Part shown: positions 1 through 8,729 of the stretch, piece after piece
Numbering within the stretch: position 1 is the stretch's first letter
How the letters are laid out: every line of letters starts with the position of its first letter
DNA from: Streptomyces natalensis ATCC 27448
Lineage (GTDB): Bacteria; Actinomycetota; Actinomycetes; Streptomycetales; Streptomycetaceae
Direction of reading: 5' to 3'
Length of the DNA: 52,888 nt
Assembly (NCBI RefSeq): GCF_000935125.1
Contig: NZ_JRKI01000035.1
Coordinates: 1 to 52,888 of the forward strand
Notes under the pieces: generated by a model
Databases searched by the model: none
The model's input: the letters and a program-made list of their open reading frames with translations, nothing else
What the model was told of the DNA's origin: nothing
Made by a program: the position numbers and the translations under genes

Positions 1-432
1 CAGCAGGCGCACTCAGGTCAGCCAGCACCGAAACAGACCGCGCCCACTGCCGCCGGCGGCGGCCCCGGGCCGGCCGGTTCGCCCCCGCGGCAGCGGACGA
101 CGCCCTTCGCGGCCGGCCGGCGCGATTTTTCTTCCGTGATCGGCGCGCCGGCCGGCCGGTGTCCACGCTCTTGGGCGGCGAACGCTTCCGGTCGACGTCG
201 GCGGCGCTGGTGCCGGCCGCGCTGCGCCTGGGCTGCGCCGGACGAGCCGCGGCGCACTGAGGAGACCTGGCCTGCCTGCGGCGGTCCTAGCAGCCGGGAG
301 TCCTACCGCGGGGTCCTGATCATCGCCGGGGGGACGTGGCGTCCGGCACGAAGAGGGCATCACCCGCCGACTCCGTCCGGGCAGCGGGATCACGGCAGCG
401 CTCCTCTGCGGGGCGCTGCGGCAAACGGTGTT
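1..432. other. No recognisable gene
   Basis: Both strands are open in several frames only because of the very high GC content. I recognise no domain in any of them. The stretch lies downstream of the TetR-type repressor and carries runs of GGCCGG-type sequence but no clear terminator. Confidence 0.5.
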
Positions 433-1119
433 TCAGGCGGACATCGACAGATCGATGCCTTTGTCCGTTTCCACGTCCCGGCCTGCCTGCTCCTGGTGGG
501 CCTGCCAGATCCGGGTACCGCGGTCCGGTGAGGTGTCCAGCCTGGCCAGCACACCCGGCACGGCGATGCTGGGGAGAAGATGGTCGTAGAGCCTGGAAAC
601 CCGGTGCTGGAGGGACTCGCCGTCCTTGAGGTCGGAGGTGACGATCTCCATGCCGGTCCATGCCGCGACGATGACCAGCGCGGTTTCCTCCGGAACGGTG
701 TGCGGCAGCAGTTCGCCCTGCTCCTTGGCCAGGGCCAGCTGCTCTGCCATGAAGGCGATCCAGGGCGTCCAGGAGGTGCCGAACAGAGCACGGGCCTTCA
801 GGTCGGTCGACAGGCGGATGGCGGCACTGAGCATCGGCTCGCGGGGGACACGGTGGGCGAGCACCATCCCCACATCCACGCACTCCTGCAGTTTGGAGTC
901 CTGCGGTACGACCCCCTCAGTGGTGACGGCCTCCTCGAGGACAGCGCGGGCCACGTCTTCCTTGGAGTCGAAGTGGAAGTACAGGGCCCCCTTCGTCACG
1001 CCCGCCTGCGCGATGATCTCGGTGATGGTCGCGGACTCGTATCCGAGCTGGTCGAACACAAGGCCCGCCGCATCCAGGATCTGCCGCCGCGTCTGTATCG
1101 CCCGTGCCTGTTTCGCCAT
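433..1119 (-). CDS. Gamma-butyrolactone receptor-type TetR repressor
   Basis: A 228-residue TetR-family protein of the ArpA/ScbR type. The N-terminal helix-turn-helix is clear (RRQILDAAGLVF, then ITEIIAQAGVTKGALYFHF at about residues 29-47). The C-terminal half has the receptor-type W-x-x-W segment (FGTSWTPWIAFM) used by this family for ligand binding. The ATG at 1119 was chosen because GGAGAG lies just upstream and the protein starts MAKQARAIQTRR like its relatives; the upstream in-frame extension looks non-coding. It is divergent from an AfsA-type synthase, the usual arrangement in which the receptor represses both genes until the butyrolactone accumulates. The family and role are inferred from motifs and context. 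It could be a pseudo-receptor binding another ligand, because the ligand cannot be read from sequence. Confidence 0.93.
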   Translation of the reverse strand: MAKQARAIQTRRQILDAAGLVFDQLGYESATITEIIAQAGVTKGALYFHFDSKEDVARAVLEEAVTTEGVVPQDSKLQECVDVGMVLAHRVPREPMLSAAIRLSTDLKARALFGTSWTPWIAFMAEQLALAKEQGELLPHTVPEETALVIVAAWTGMEIVTSDLKDGESLQHRVSRLYDHLLPSIAVPGVLARLDTSPDRGTRIWQAHQEQAGRDVETDKGIDLSMSA

Positions 1120-1158
1120 GACAACTCTCCATGTTACCGCCGCATGCGCCGTCCCCCC

Positions 1159-1170
1159 TCGTTCGAACGA
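1159..1170. promoter_or_regulatory. 12-bp perfect palindrome, possible operator
   Basis: TCGTTCGAACGA is a perfect palindrome 40 bp upstream of the repressor start, inside the divergent promoter region. It could be an operator for the adjacent TetR protein, but it does not look like the classical butyrolactone-receptor site. Confidence 0.35.
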
Positions 1171-1202
1171 GTGTTCCGAAGCGCGGTGCGGCACCGCATT
1201 GA

Positions 1203-1228
1203 AAATCAAACCGGATAGTACGTATCTT
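1203..1228. promoter_or_regulatory. Candidate ARE (butyrolactone-receptor operator)
   Basis: On the minus strand this reads AGATACGTACTATCCGGTTT followed by GATT. It resembles the autoregulatory elements bound by gamma-butyrolactone receptors, which combine an ATAC half with a CCGGTTTG half. It sits between the divergent receptor and synthase genes, where such sites are expected. Identification is by eye against a remembered consensus. Confidence 0.5.
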
Positions 1229-1277
1229 ATTGGGAGCCATCCGAAGCTCTGTTGCTTTGAGGTACCGAGGGGGACCT

Positions 1278-2249
1278 ATGTCCACACCATCGCTGGGGCT
1301 CGGCCGTATGCACAGCCCTGTCGCACCGGACAGGAACCTGCCGCTCCCCGCGCCGCGACGTGCCATCGGACACAGTCCGCGCGTACCCAAGGAATTCGTC
1401 CACCTCCGTTACGACGACTCCGTATTGGTGACCGACTGGCACCGCACCGGGGCCATGAATTTCCGCGTCACGGCCACATGGCCGGATTTGGACCGCGGGG
1501 CGCCGGGCCGCGGGTTTCGCAGCTGGGCCATGAAGGCCGCCCAGATGGTGCGGCAGACCGGACTGCTGCTCGCGCACGCGGAGTTCGGGGCCCCGCTGAC
1601 GCATGCGGTGCTGCTGCGCACCTTCGACTTCGCCTTCGACGTGGAGCGCCTGGAGGCGGAAAGAAAACCGACCAGCCTGGTTCTTGACGTTGTCTGCGAA
1701 ATCACCAAGTCGCGTGGCCGTTCCATCAGCGGTCTGCGCATGACGATGAGTATCCACTGTGCCGGGCGGCAGGTCGGCACAGCGGCCACCGGTTTCGAAT
1801 GGATTCCGCCAGGGGTCTACCGCCGCCTGCGGGGCGCTCACGCCGAGGCGGTGCGTGACCAGGCGCCGCTGCCGGCCCCCGTCCCGCCGGCCCAGGTGGA
1901 CTGCACCGCCGATGTCGAGGTGGTGCTGACCCCCACGGACACGGCCGGCCGGTGGCTCCTGCGCGGCGACTTCCGCAACACCGCGCTGTTCGACCACCCC
2001 GTCGATCACGTTCCCGGTCTCGTCATGATCGAAGCCGCCCAGCAAGCCGCCCGCCTGGTGACCGCACAAAGGACCTTTAGGCCGTCAGCCCTCACCACGG
2101 TCTTCGAACGCTACGTCGAATTCGACAGCCCGTGCTGGATCGGAGCACAGCCCGCCGCCGAAGGTGAGGGCACCACCACAGTGCGCGTGACCGGCCACCA
2201 GAACGGCGCAAAGGTGTTCACCACCACGCTCACCGGCCCCGGCAGCTGA
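1278..2249 (+). CDS. AfsA-type gamma-butyrolactone synthase
   Basis: A 323-residue protein with two AfsA/ScbA hot-dog repeats. The first includes PKEFVHLRYDDSVLVTDW (about residues 37-54) and the second includes DHPVDHVPGLVMIEAAQQAAR (about residues 246-266), the H-x-x-x-H-V-P-G-M/L segment typical of A-factor synthases. Family members condense a beta-ketoacyl-ACP with dihydroxyacetone phosphate to start butyrolactone synthesis. The ATG at 1278 follows GAGGGGGAC. A possible earlier start at 1230 would overlap the operator candidate and has no ribosome site. It is divergent from the receptor gene, so autoregulation through the intergenic region is likely. A hairpin follows the stop codon immediately. 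Confidence 0.92.
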   Translation: MSTPSLGLGRMHSPVAPDRNLPLPAPRRAIGHSPRVPKEFVHLRYDDSVLVTDWHRTGAMNFRVTATWPDLDRGAPGRGFRSWAMKAAQMVRQTGLLLAHAEFGAPLTHAVLLRTFDFAFDVERLEAERKPTSLVLDVVCEITKSRGRSISGLRMTMSIHCAGRQVGTAATGFEWIPPGVYRRLRGAHAEAVRDQAPLPAPVPPAQVDCTADVEVVLTPTDTAGRWLLRGDFRNTALFDHPVDHVPGLVMIEAAQQAARLVTAQRTFRPSALTTVFERYVEFDSPCWIGAQPAAEGEGTTTVRVTGHQNGAKVFTTTLTGPGS

Positions 2250-2275
2250 TATCCCGCGGTGATCGCCGCGGGATA
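2250..2275 (+). terminator. Hairpin terminator after the AfsA gene
   Basis: A perfect 10-bp stem (TATCCCGCGG / CCGCGGGATA) with a 6-nt loop begins right after the stop codon of the synthase gene. There is no T-tract, as is common for GC-rich actinomycete terminators. Confidence 0.7.
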
Positions 2276-2353
2276 CCAGCGGTGCGCGCTGTGCGTTCCG
2301 CCGGAACACCGCGGCGGGCGGCCGCCCGCCGAACCTTTCCCCGACCGACCGCG

Positions 2354-2420
2354 CGGCCCTGGCACCGGCGCTGGGCTGTCCCCCGCACGCGCGAACAGCC
2401 CAGCGCCGGTGCCAGGGCCG
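2354..2420. repeat. Very long perfect inverted repeat (26-bp arms)
   Basis: Arms at 2354-2379 and 2395-2420 are perfect reverse complements over 26 bp, separated by 15 nt. The arm core is GGCACCGGCGCTGGGCTGT. This is far longer than a normal terminator stem and lies about 80 bp beyond the terminator of the AfsA gene. It could be a strong transcription barrier, a folded RNA element or the relic of a palindromic mobile element. Confidence 0.85.
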
Positions 2421-3051
2421 TACGCGGAACGCAAGGACATGCATGCGGTAACGCGCGATCCCGCCGCCCCGCAAGGAGCGCCCCTCAGGGCCCGGCTGCT
2501 TCCCGGTGCCGCCGCAATCGTCTGGCTGAAACTGGCCGACCCCGTCCGCGGCATGTCCCACGCCCGCCGGCGTTCCTCACCCACCGCCTGCGGGGAGCGC
2601 AGAAGCTCCGGTCAGCCCCACAACAGCACCGGGGCTCACGCCGCAGCGCCGCCCTGCACCGCCGCGCGCAGTACTCCGAGGATTCCGCCGCCTTGCCCGC
2701 CCGGTCCACGGCCGTCCGAGAGGACCGAGCCGGGGACCGTCCCCATGCACCGCCCGGTGGACAGCCTCCGGTCAGGCGCCTGGGAACGCATCCACCCTCC
2801 GCAAGACGTCGAACGGCCCGATACGCCGGGCAAGGAACTGCTCGTCGCGCCCGCAGCCAGACCGGCCGCAATGAGGGGCAAGTGCCTTTGGCCGCCCCCT
2901 CGGAAGCAGCAGCACGGCAACCGAACCCGCGCCCGGGCCGGAATCGGCACGGAGCCTCATGAGGCTCATGAGACGGTCATACGGCCGGGCGGGCCCGCCC
3001 GCGATGCGCGACGGGCCATGACATACCGGCACGGAGTCCCGGCGCCGCACG
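2421..3051. other. Long intergenic stretch without recognisable gene
   Basis: Open frames exist on both strands but are rich in Arg, Pro, Ala and Gly, typical of random GC-rich sequence. I recognise no domain and no credible start with a ribosome site. It may be decayed coding DNA. Confidence 0.45.
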
Positions 3052-3825
3052 TCACACCAGGGTGTACCCGCCGTCCACGGGCAGCACCGCACCCGTGACG
3101 AAGGAAGACCGGTCGCTGCACAACCAGGCGACGGCCTGGGCTATCTCCTCGGGTTCGGCGGTACGGGCCTGCGGCGTCGCACGGTGCAACTGCTCCTCCA
3201 GCCCGGGGTTCCGATCGAACCAACCGGCAATGATCTCGGTACGGGTCGTCCCGGGCGCCACGGAGTTGACGCGGATGCCCTGCGGCGCGTATTCGGCCGC
3301 AGCCGCCTTGGTCAGCCCGATGACGGCGTGCTTGGAGGCGATGTAAGGCGCCCCGGCAGGGATCGCCTGCAGTCCGGCGACACTGCTGTTGTTGACGATG
3401 GAACCGCCCACGCCGTTGTGCAGCATCGCGGAAATCTCGTGTTGCAGGCAATGCCACACACCACGGACATTGGTTCCCATCACGTCGTCGTACGTATCCT
3501 GTTGCATCAAGTGCATGGACTCGTGATCACAGCCGACGCCCGCGTTGTTGAATGCCAGATCCAGGCGCCCGTACTTCTCCACAGTGAATTCCACGGCACG
3601 TCTCACGTCCTCCTCCTGAGACACATCCGTCGCGATGTACGCCGCCTCGGCTCCGGTCCGACGTATCTCCGACACAAGAGCGCGGAGGCGGTCCACCCGG
3701 CGGGCCGCAAGCACCACCGCCGCACCTTCTCGCGCAAAAAGCCTCGCGGTTGCCGCGCCAATCCCACTACTGGCTCCTGTGATCAGGGAAACCTTGCCGG
3801 AAAGCAGACCGTGCTGATGAGTCAT
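3052..3825 (-). CDS. Short-chain dehydrogenase/reductase
   Basis: A 257-residue classical SDR. The Rossmann cofactor motif TGASSGIG is at about residues 15-22, followed by AARRVDRL, the NNAGV motif, the catalytic serine in VNNSS, the Y-x-x-x-K pair in YIASKHAV, and a C-terminal VTGAVLPVDGGYTLV typical of the family. The enzyme should reduce or oxidise a carbonyl or alcohol with NAD(P)H. The ATG at 3825 starts MTHQHGLLSGKVSLITG, which fits family length; the ribosome site is weak. It lies near the butyrolactone synthase, and a reductase step exists in that pathway, but the 800-bp gap makes the link only a possibility. Confidence 0.9.
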   Translation of the reverse strand: MTHQHGLLSGKVSLITGASSGIGAATARLFAREGAAVVLAARRVDRLRALVSEIRRTGAEAAYIATDVSQEEDVRRAVEFTVEKYGRLDLAFNNAGVGCDHESMHLMQQDTYDDVMGTNVRGVWHCLQHEISAMLHNGVGGSIVNNSSVAGLQAIPAGAPYIASKHAVIGLTKAAAAEYAPQGIRVNSVAPGTTRTEIIAGWFDRNPGLEEQLHRATPQARTAEPEEIAQAVAWLCSDRSSFVTGAVLPVDGGYTLV

Positions 3826-4110
3826 GCCGGGATTCTGCCATCCCGCACGGCCGGCTGACGTGCCCGGCAAACGAAACAGACACTCCAGCCACTGCCAGAG
3901 AGGAAAACACTGGCGAAGACCGACAGGCGATCCCCTGAACCGCCGCCTGAAACACTCAAAGCAACACCAGGCAGAACACCACGGCAACCCACCACTCCTC
4001 TCCCGCCGAGGACGGACAACTCGCACCCCGCCAACCGCCGTGCAAGGCACGGCAGCCCCCAACTGCCTTACAGGCAACGGACAACGCGAAACGGGTAACA
4101 GGCAACAAGC
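3826..4110. other. Intergenic, less GC-rich, no gene seen
   Basis: The sequence is richer in A than its surroundings, with stops in all frames. It separates the dehydrogenase from the truncated IS110 transposase and probably contains the point at which the 5' end of the transposase was lost. Confidence 0.4.
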
Positions 4111-5187
4111 AAGCTGCGGGCCGTGTTCGACGAACTCGCGGCGAAGTTCGGCACCGTCCTGGTGATCGTGGACCAGCCCGCCTCCATCGGCGCCCTCCCC
4201 CTCACCGTCGCCCGGGACGCGGGCTGCAAGGTCGCCTACCTGCCAGGACTTGCCATGCGGCGGATCGCCGACCTGTATCCGGGCGAGGCGAAGACCGACG
4301 CGAAGGACGCCGCGGTGATCGCGGACGCGCCCGCACGATGCCGCACACCCTGCGCTCGCTTGAGCTGACCGACGAGATCACCGCCGAACTGACCGTCCTG
4401 GTGGGCTTCGACCAGGACCTCGCAGCCGAGGCCACCCGCACCTCCAACCGGATACGCGGCCTGCTCACCCAGTTCCACCCCAGCCTGGAACGCGTGCTGG
4501 GGCCGCGCCTGGACCAACAAGCCATCACCTGGCTGCTCGAACGCTACGGCTCCCCGGCCGCACTGCGAAAAGCCGGTCGCCGCAGACTCGTTGAGGCGAT
4601 CCGGCCCAAGGCCCCGCGCATGGCCGACCGGCTGATCGACGAGATCTTCGACGCGCTCGACGAACAGACCGTCGTCGTTCCCAGGGCCGGCACCCTCGAC
4701 GTCGTGATCCCGTCCCTGGCCCGGTCCCTGGCCGCCGTCCACGAACAGCGTCGGGCTCTGGAAGCCCAGATCAAAGCCCTGCCGGAGGACCATCCTCTTT
4801 CCCAGGTCCTGGCCTCGATGCCGGGAGTCGCGGTCAGGACCGCCGCCACCTTGCTGGTCACCGTCGGCGACGGCACCAGCTTCCCCACCGCCGCCCACCT
4901 GGCCTCCTACGCCGGCCTCGCCCCAGCCACCAAATCGTCGGGGACCTCGATCCACGGCGAACACGCACCCAGAGGCGGCAAACCGACAACTCAAACGCGC
5001 GATGTTCCTGTCCGCGTTCGCCGCCCTGCACGACCCCGCCTCCCACACCTACTACGACCGCTGGCGGGCCCGCGGAAAGACCCATACGCAGGCTCTACTC
5101 CGCCTGGCCCGCCACCGCATCAGCGTGCTGTTCGCGATGCTCCGCGACGGCACCTTCTACGAACCCAGAACCCCACGCCTCGCTTGA
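4111..5187 (+). pseudogene. IS110-family transposase, truncated and frameshifted
   Basis: An IS110-type (DEDD) transposase read in three pieces. Piece one begins mid-protein at KLRAVFDELAAKFG and contains IVDQPASIGALPL and KTDAKDAAVIADA. Piece two runs from ARTMPHTLRSLELTDEI through the PGVAVRTAATLL segment to YAGLAPATKSSG. Piece three is RQLKRAMFLSAFAALHDP to the stop. The N-terminal 40-50 residues carrying the first catalytic acidic residue are missing. One base is lost near 4328 and one A is gained in the run at 4980-4982; correcting both restores a continuous frame. The element is inactive. It abuts the broken P450 to its right. Confidence 0.88.
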
Positions 5188-5225
5188 CGAAAGACATAGA
5201 GGCCCCCCGCACCCAGCCTGGCACC

Positions 5226-5630
5226 TCACCAGCACCCGGCCCGACTCCTCACCACGGCCGCCGCGAACTCCTCGATCAGCGGACGGTGTAGCAGCGGGTC
5301 CCGCGCAGCGCGAACTGCTCCAGGCTGTCGGTGACCGCGCCACGCAACCGCGCATGCTCGGCCCCATCCACAAAGACACACACCGGCTGGGGCTGCAACG
5401 CCGGCCACAGCGGGGAATCGGCCGGCACCCGCCCGCCGGAACGTGATCCACTGGCCCGAGTCACGAGTGAACTGCAAAGGACGGGACGTCACCTGCTTGA
5501 ACTCGTCGCAGCCCAACACCAGCCAGGCCAGCAGATCCCCGTCCAGCAACACCGGTGCCACCAGCCCGTGCTCACAACGCAACTACTCACGCCACACACC
5601 GATCCGCCTCACCCGAGGAGGCCCGCATCG
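5226..5630 (-). pseudogene. Cytochrome P450 N-terminal remnant
   Basis: Shifting frames on the minus strand recover the N-terminal third of a bacterial P450: CEHGLVAPVLLDGDLLAWLVLGCDEFKQV, then TRDSGQW, then GRVPADSPLWPALQPQPVCVF, then VDGAEHARLRGAVTDSLEQF (the region before helix C), then LIEEFAAAV. At least two frameshifts are needed. No I-helix or heme-binding region follows; the sequence runs into the IS110 relic instead. A rearrangement probably removed the rest of the gene. It is not part of the intact P450 next door, which belongs to another P450 family. Confidence 0.7.
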
Positions 5631-5777
5631 TCGAGCCGGTGCGGGATCTCCTGGTGGAGCCGGCCCCCAGCAACTGCCGAGCCGCCCCACGATTCCCACC
5701 ACACAATGGCCCCGACCTCCCTCAGGCCAGGGCCACCGCATGGCGTTGGGCGCCAACTAACGCCGTTTACTCTGCTC

Positions 5778-6965
5778 CTACCAGGCCACCGGAAGCCGCT
5801 CGGGGATGCGCTTCATAAAACGGGTGCGCCATACGAGTTGGTCCACGGGGACGGCCAGGTGCAGGCCGGGCATGCGGGTGGTGAGGGCCTCGATCGCTGT
5901 CTCGATGTGCTTTTTCCCAAGTGGGACGGCGGGGCAGTAGTGCCCGCCGTAACCGAACGAGAGGTGAGCGGCCGCGTTGGGACGGTCGATGTCGATGGTG
6001 TGCGGGTCGGGGAACACGCTCTCGTCGGTATTGGCGGCCTCGACCAGGACGAGGACGAGTTCGCCCTTCTTGATCTCTGTGTCGCCGAGCTGCATGTCTT
6101 TCATGGCCAGGCGGGGCAGCCCGTCGGCGATGGACAGGTTCACGCGCAGCAGCTCATCCACGGCGGCCGGAATCTTGCCGGGCTCGGCGCACAACTGCTC
6201 CCATATTTCGGGGTTCTGGAGCAACGTGAATACGGCCATGGTCAAGGCGCCCATGGTGGAGATGACGCCGGCGCCGAACATGGTGACGCCGACGGTGGCG
6301 AGCATCTCGTCGGTGAGGTGTGCATAGTCGGGGTCACCACGGAGGGCGGCGAGTTCGGCCATGAGCCCGTCGGTGGCGGGGTCGTTGAGCCGCCCCGCCA
6401 TATAGGCGATGTCCCGGTCCCAGTTCAGGCGCGCCCCGGTGATGGGGCATGCCGAGTTCATGAACGCGATGTCGAGACTGGACGCCAACAGCGGTGCGTC
6501 ATCGCGGGGGATGCCGAGGATGTGGCAGTGGAGGTGCTCGGCGTAGGGGTTGGTGAACTGTCCGCGCAGGTCGACCGGCGGGCCGTAGCCGAGGAGACCG
6601 TCGACCAGGTGGGCGGCGTGGTCGGTCATCCATTCCGTCAGGCCACCGGCCTTGGGATTGATGGCCTTGAGTACGGCCTTGCGCAGACCGGCGCCGGTGA
6701 TGTTGCCCATGTTGTTGACCACCTCGGGCGGGATGGTCAGCGCGTACTGCCGGGGAACGCCGGGGGCGGAGGTGTCCTTGAGGCTGAATTGGGGGTCTTC
6801 GAGCACCTGTCTGCACAGCTGGTAGGAGGAGACGAGCCACGCCTCGTCCCCGGCGATGGTGCGCACCCGAGTGACCGGGGTGGCGCGAAGCTGCTCGATC
6901 TCCGGGGGAAGGCGGTCGCCGCGCGGGGAGAACGGGAAGTCGATCAGGGTCGGGGCGGTCGTCAC
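5778..6965 (-). CDS. CYP121-like cytochrome P450 (cyclodipeptide oxidase)
   Basis: A 395-residue P450 almost colinear with Mycobacterium tuberculosis CYP121, which couples the two tyrosine rings of cyclo(Tyr-Tyr) to mycocyclosin. Visible landmarks are RGDRLPPEIEQLR at the N-terminus, NNMGNITGAGLRKAVLKAI (residues 84-102), the I-helix FGAGVIST (230-237), heme ligand Cys344 in FGYGGHYC, and the C-terminal RIPERLPVAW. From memory of CYP121, pocket residues Thr77, Val83, Asn85, Met86, Phe168, Trp182 and the I-helix serine are kept. The pair corresponding to CYP121 Gln385-Arg386 is Met384-Lys385 here, so the substrate or product may differ. Its ATG overlaps the TGA of the upstream synthase by 4 nt, so the two are translationally coupled. 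Confidence 0.93.
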   Translation of the reverse strand: MTTAPTLIDFPFSPRGDRLPPEIEQLRATPVTRVRTIAGDEAWLVSSYQLCRQVLEDPQFSLKDTSAPGVPRQYALTIPPEVVNNMGNITGAGLRKAVLKAINPKAGGLTEWMTDHAAHLVDGLLGYGPPVDLRGQFTNPYAEHLHCHILGIPRDDAPLLASSLDIAFMNSACPITGARLNWDRDIAYMAGRLNDPATDGLMAELAALRGDPDYAHLTDEMLATVGVTMFGAGVISTMGALTMAVFTLLQNPEIWEQLCAEPGKIPAAVDELLRVNLSIADGLPRLAMKDMQLGDTEIKKGELVLVLVEAANTDESVFPDPHTIDIDRPNAAAHLSFGYGGHYCPAVPLGKKHIETAIEALTTRMPGLHLAVPVDQLVWRTRFMKRIPERLPVAW

Positions 6966-7675
6966 TGGTCGTGTCCTTCGGTAGGAGTGCCGGCGGGGGT
7001 GATGACGGCGTGGCCCTGATTGCGTGTGGCGCGCAGGCCATGCCCGCGTGAGTACAGGAGGTCGGCCATCGGCAATGCCTGGTGGTAGCAGTTGAGCGAG
7101 GAGGGGACGCCCATGATCGCGGGGGTGTCGATGAACAGCGGTGCTTCGGCACAGATGTAGTCGAGGCAGACCTGACGCTGACGGTCCGTGGGCTGCTGCC
7201 CGTCGAGAACCTTGCTGGTGAGGAACTGGACCACGAGCTGATCACAGACATCGCGGAACCCCGGGTCGGTGGTCAGCCGGTCGTCGAGGCTCTCGCGTAT
7301 GACCCGATAGGCGGGGATGTCCAGGAGCGCGGACATGGGGCGGCCGCGGAGCCTGATGCCGTCCGGGTCGAGCGAGGCAACGGCGGCGGTCACCTTGGCC
7401 CGTACACCGCGTAGGTTCTTCACGGCTTTGCGCTGGGCGTCGACAGCCGGATATCCGAGCGCCTCATACATGTCGGCGACGTGCAGATCCGTATAGATGA
7501 GATCGACCTGACGGAAGTTGTCCAATCCCCAGGTGGCGAGGCCGAGGACTCGCTGATGGGTGAAGTAGGAGTTCCCCGGCGAGATGCCGATGACGGCGTG
7601 ATCACCTTCGTCGGTGATGACTTGGCAGTGCGGGGTGTACGGACGAACGTGAAAAATCTCGGTCGCTGTCGTCAA
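6962..7675 (-). CDS. Cyclodipeptide synthase, cyclo(Tyr-Tyr) type
   Basis: A 237-residue cyclodipeptide synthase that takes two aminoacyl-tRNAs and makes a diketopiperazine. The catalytic serine is Ser32 in GISPGNSYF; Tyr173 and Glu177 in DYICAEAPLF match the catalytic pair of AlbC, and Tyr197 lies in PSSLNCYH. Long stretches match M. tuberculosis Rv2275, the cyclo(Tyr-Tyr) synthase (VDLIYTDLHVAD, RKAVKNLRGVRAK, GLRATRNQGHA). Rv2275 has an N-terminal extension that is absent here. The start is TTG at 7675 with AGGGG upstream; it is chosen because homology begins at FHVRPYTPHCQVI. It is the first gene of a two-gene operon with the CYP121-like P450. Confidence 0.94.
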   Translation of the reverse strand: MTTATEIFHVRPYTPHCQVITDEGDHAVIGISPGNSYFTHQRVLGLATWGLDNFRQVDLIYTDLHVADMYEALGYPAVDAQRKAVKNLRGVRAKVTAAVASLDPDGIRLRGRPMSALLDIPAYRVIRESLDDRLTTDPGFRDVCDQLVVQFLTSKVLDGQQPTDRQRQVCLDYICAEAPLFIDTPAIMGVPSSLNCYHQALPMADLLYSRGHGLRATRNQGHAVITPAGTPTEGHDQ

Positions 7676-8098
7676 GAGACGATGCCCCTACGTGCCGCTA
7701 GTCCCTGGGAACCCCGTGTTCCCGGTGTGGCGGCGACCCCCGAAACCTACCCGACTGTCGGTTCCGGATGATACCGAACTGGGCAGTAACTCGCAGGTCA
7801 GGCCGCCTAATTGAGTTCATACGGTGTTCACAAGCGCGGGCTGAGCACGCTGACGTCGCTCGTATGCCAGATACCCCCAAAATCCCTGAACGTTGGAACG
7901 CCAGACGATCTTGAGCACGAACAGCCGCCCACCACCAGCACGAGCACGAGCACGAGCATCAGATCGAGGCCCCACACCTGCCCCACGACCAGCAACGTCA
8001 CGATGGCGGTTCGTCAGCGCACGGCTCAACCGGCGGCTGGCTTGGGCAACCTCGGACATATAGGATCCCTTGCCGGTCGCTTTGGCCGGAGAGATCAC
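7676..8098. other. Divergent intergenic region with hexamer repeat
   Basis: This lies between the divergent cyclodipeptide synthase and the YcxB-like gene and should hold both promoters. It contains four tandem copies of CACGAG at about 7939-7964. The upstream open frame over the repeat is read as non-coding. Confidence 0.5.
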
Positions 8099-8650
8099 AT
8101 GGGGAAGGCCGTCGTGGCACGAATAGAGCTGTCGTATACACCTACAGTTGAGGATTTCCAAGAGGCATTGGGCGCACGGGCCAAAGCCTCGAAGTCCGCT
8201 CGGCGCACGCGCTGGTTGATGGCCGCAACGGCGTTCTGCCTGACTGCTGCGGCGGTGCTGAAGATTACGAAGGACGGCAGCGTCGATATACCCCTCGTCG
8301 TCGGGTTGATAGTTTTTGCCCTGCTCGCGCTGGGTGGCCAGACCCGCCTCCACGCCCGCAGCTTTCACCGGTTGGCGGCAGCCAAGGGAGAGCAACACAT
8401 CGTCATCGACGACTCCGGTGTGACCGTCTCGACCGCCCATGCAACCAACACCCTCACCTGGCAGGCAACGCCCCGCTACGCCGAAACTCCTGGGATGTTC
8501 CTCCTGCTGAGCGGGGACGAAAACGCCTCCACCATGACCCTGCTGCCCAAGCGCGGGCTCAGTACGGCAGCCGACACCGACCAGCTGCGTGCCGTCCTGG
8601 ACCAGCACTCGAACCACGTCGGTGCGGAGCAAGGCCGCCTTTCTGCCTGA
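8099..8650 (+). CDS. YcxB-like membrane protein
   Basis: A 183-residue protein with two predicted membrane segments near the N-terminus (WLMAATAFCLTAAAVLKI, then IPLVVGLIVFALLALGG) and a C-terminal region (HIVIDDSGVTVSTAHATNTLTW to FLLLSGDENASTMTLLPKRGL) with the pattern of the YcxB-like C-terminal domain. The N-terminus, ELSYTPTVEDFQEALGARAK, also fits that family. The function is unknown. The ATG at 8099 is preceded by GGAGAG; a GTG at 8114 is possible. It is divergent from the cyclodipeptide operon. Confidence 0.72.
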   Translation: MGKAVVARIELSYTPTVEDFQEALGARAKASKSARRTRWLMAATAFCLTAAAVLKITKDGSVDIPLVVGLIVFALLALGGQTRLHARSFHRLAAAKGEQHIVIDDSGVTVSTAHATNTLTWQATPRYAETPGMFLLLSGDENASTMTLLPKRGLSTAADTDQLRAVLDQHSNHVGAEQGRLSA

Positions 8651-8729
8651 GACCAAAACGACGTCAGCGCAACACGCGCAGCAACACACGGTGCCCTTGC
8701 CGGACACCTCAACCATGAAGCCGTGGAGG

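Noticed and set aside
37..531. Several overlapping frames at the left edge of the window
   Set aside because: They overlap on both strands with no family features, and part of them is antisense to the TetR gene.
2354..2420. The 26-bp inverted repeat as part of a linear-replicon telomere
   Set aside because: Telomeres carry many palindromes in series at a DNA end; this is one palindrome between genes.
2259..3098. Long open frames on both strands downstream of the AfsA gene
   Set aside because: Composition is Arg/Pro/Ala-rich, there is no domain and no ribosome site, and the frames run through a terminator and a 26-bp hairpin.
5226..5630. The P450 fragment as a second functional cyclodipeptide-tailoring enzyme
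   Set aside because: It needs at least two frameshift corrections and lacks the I-helix and heme-binding region.
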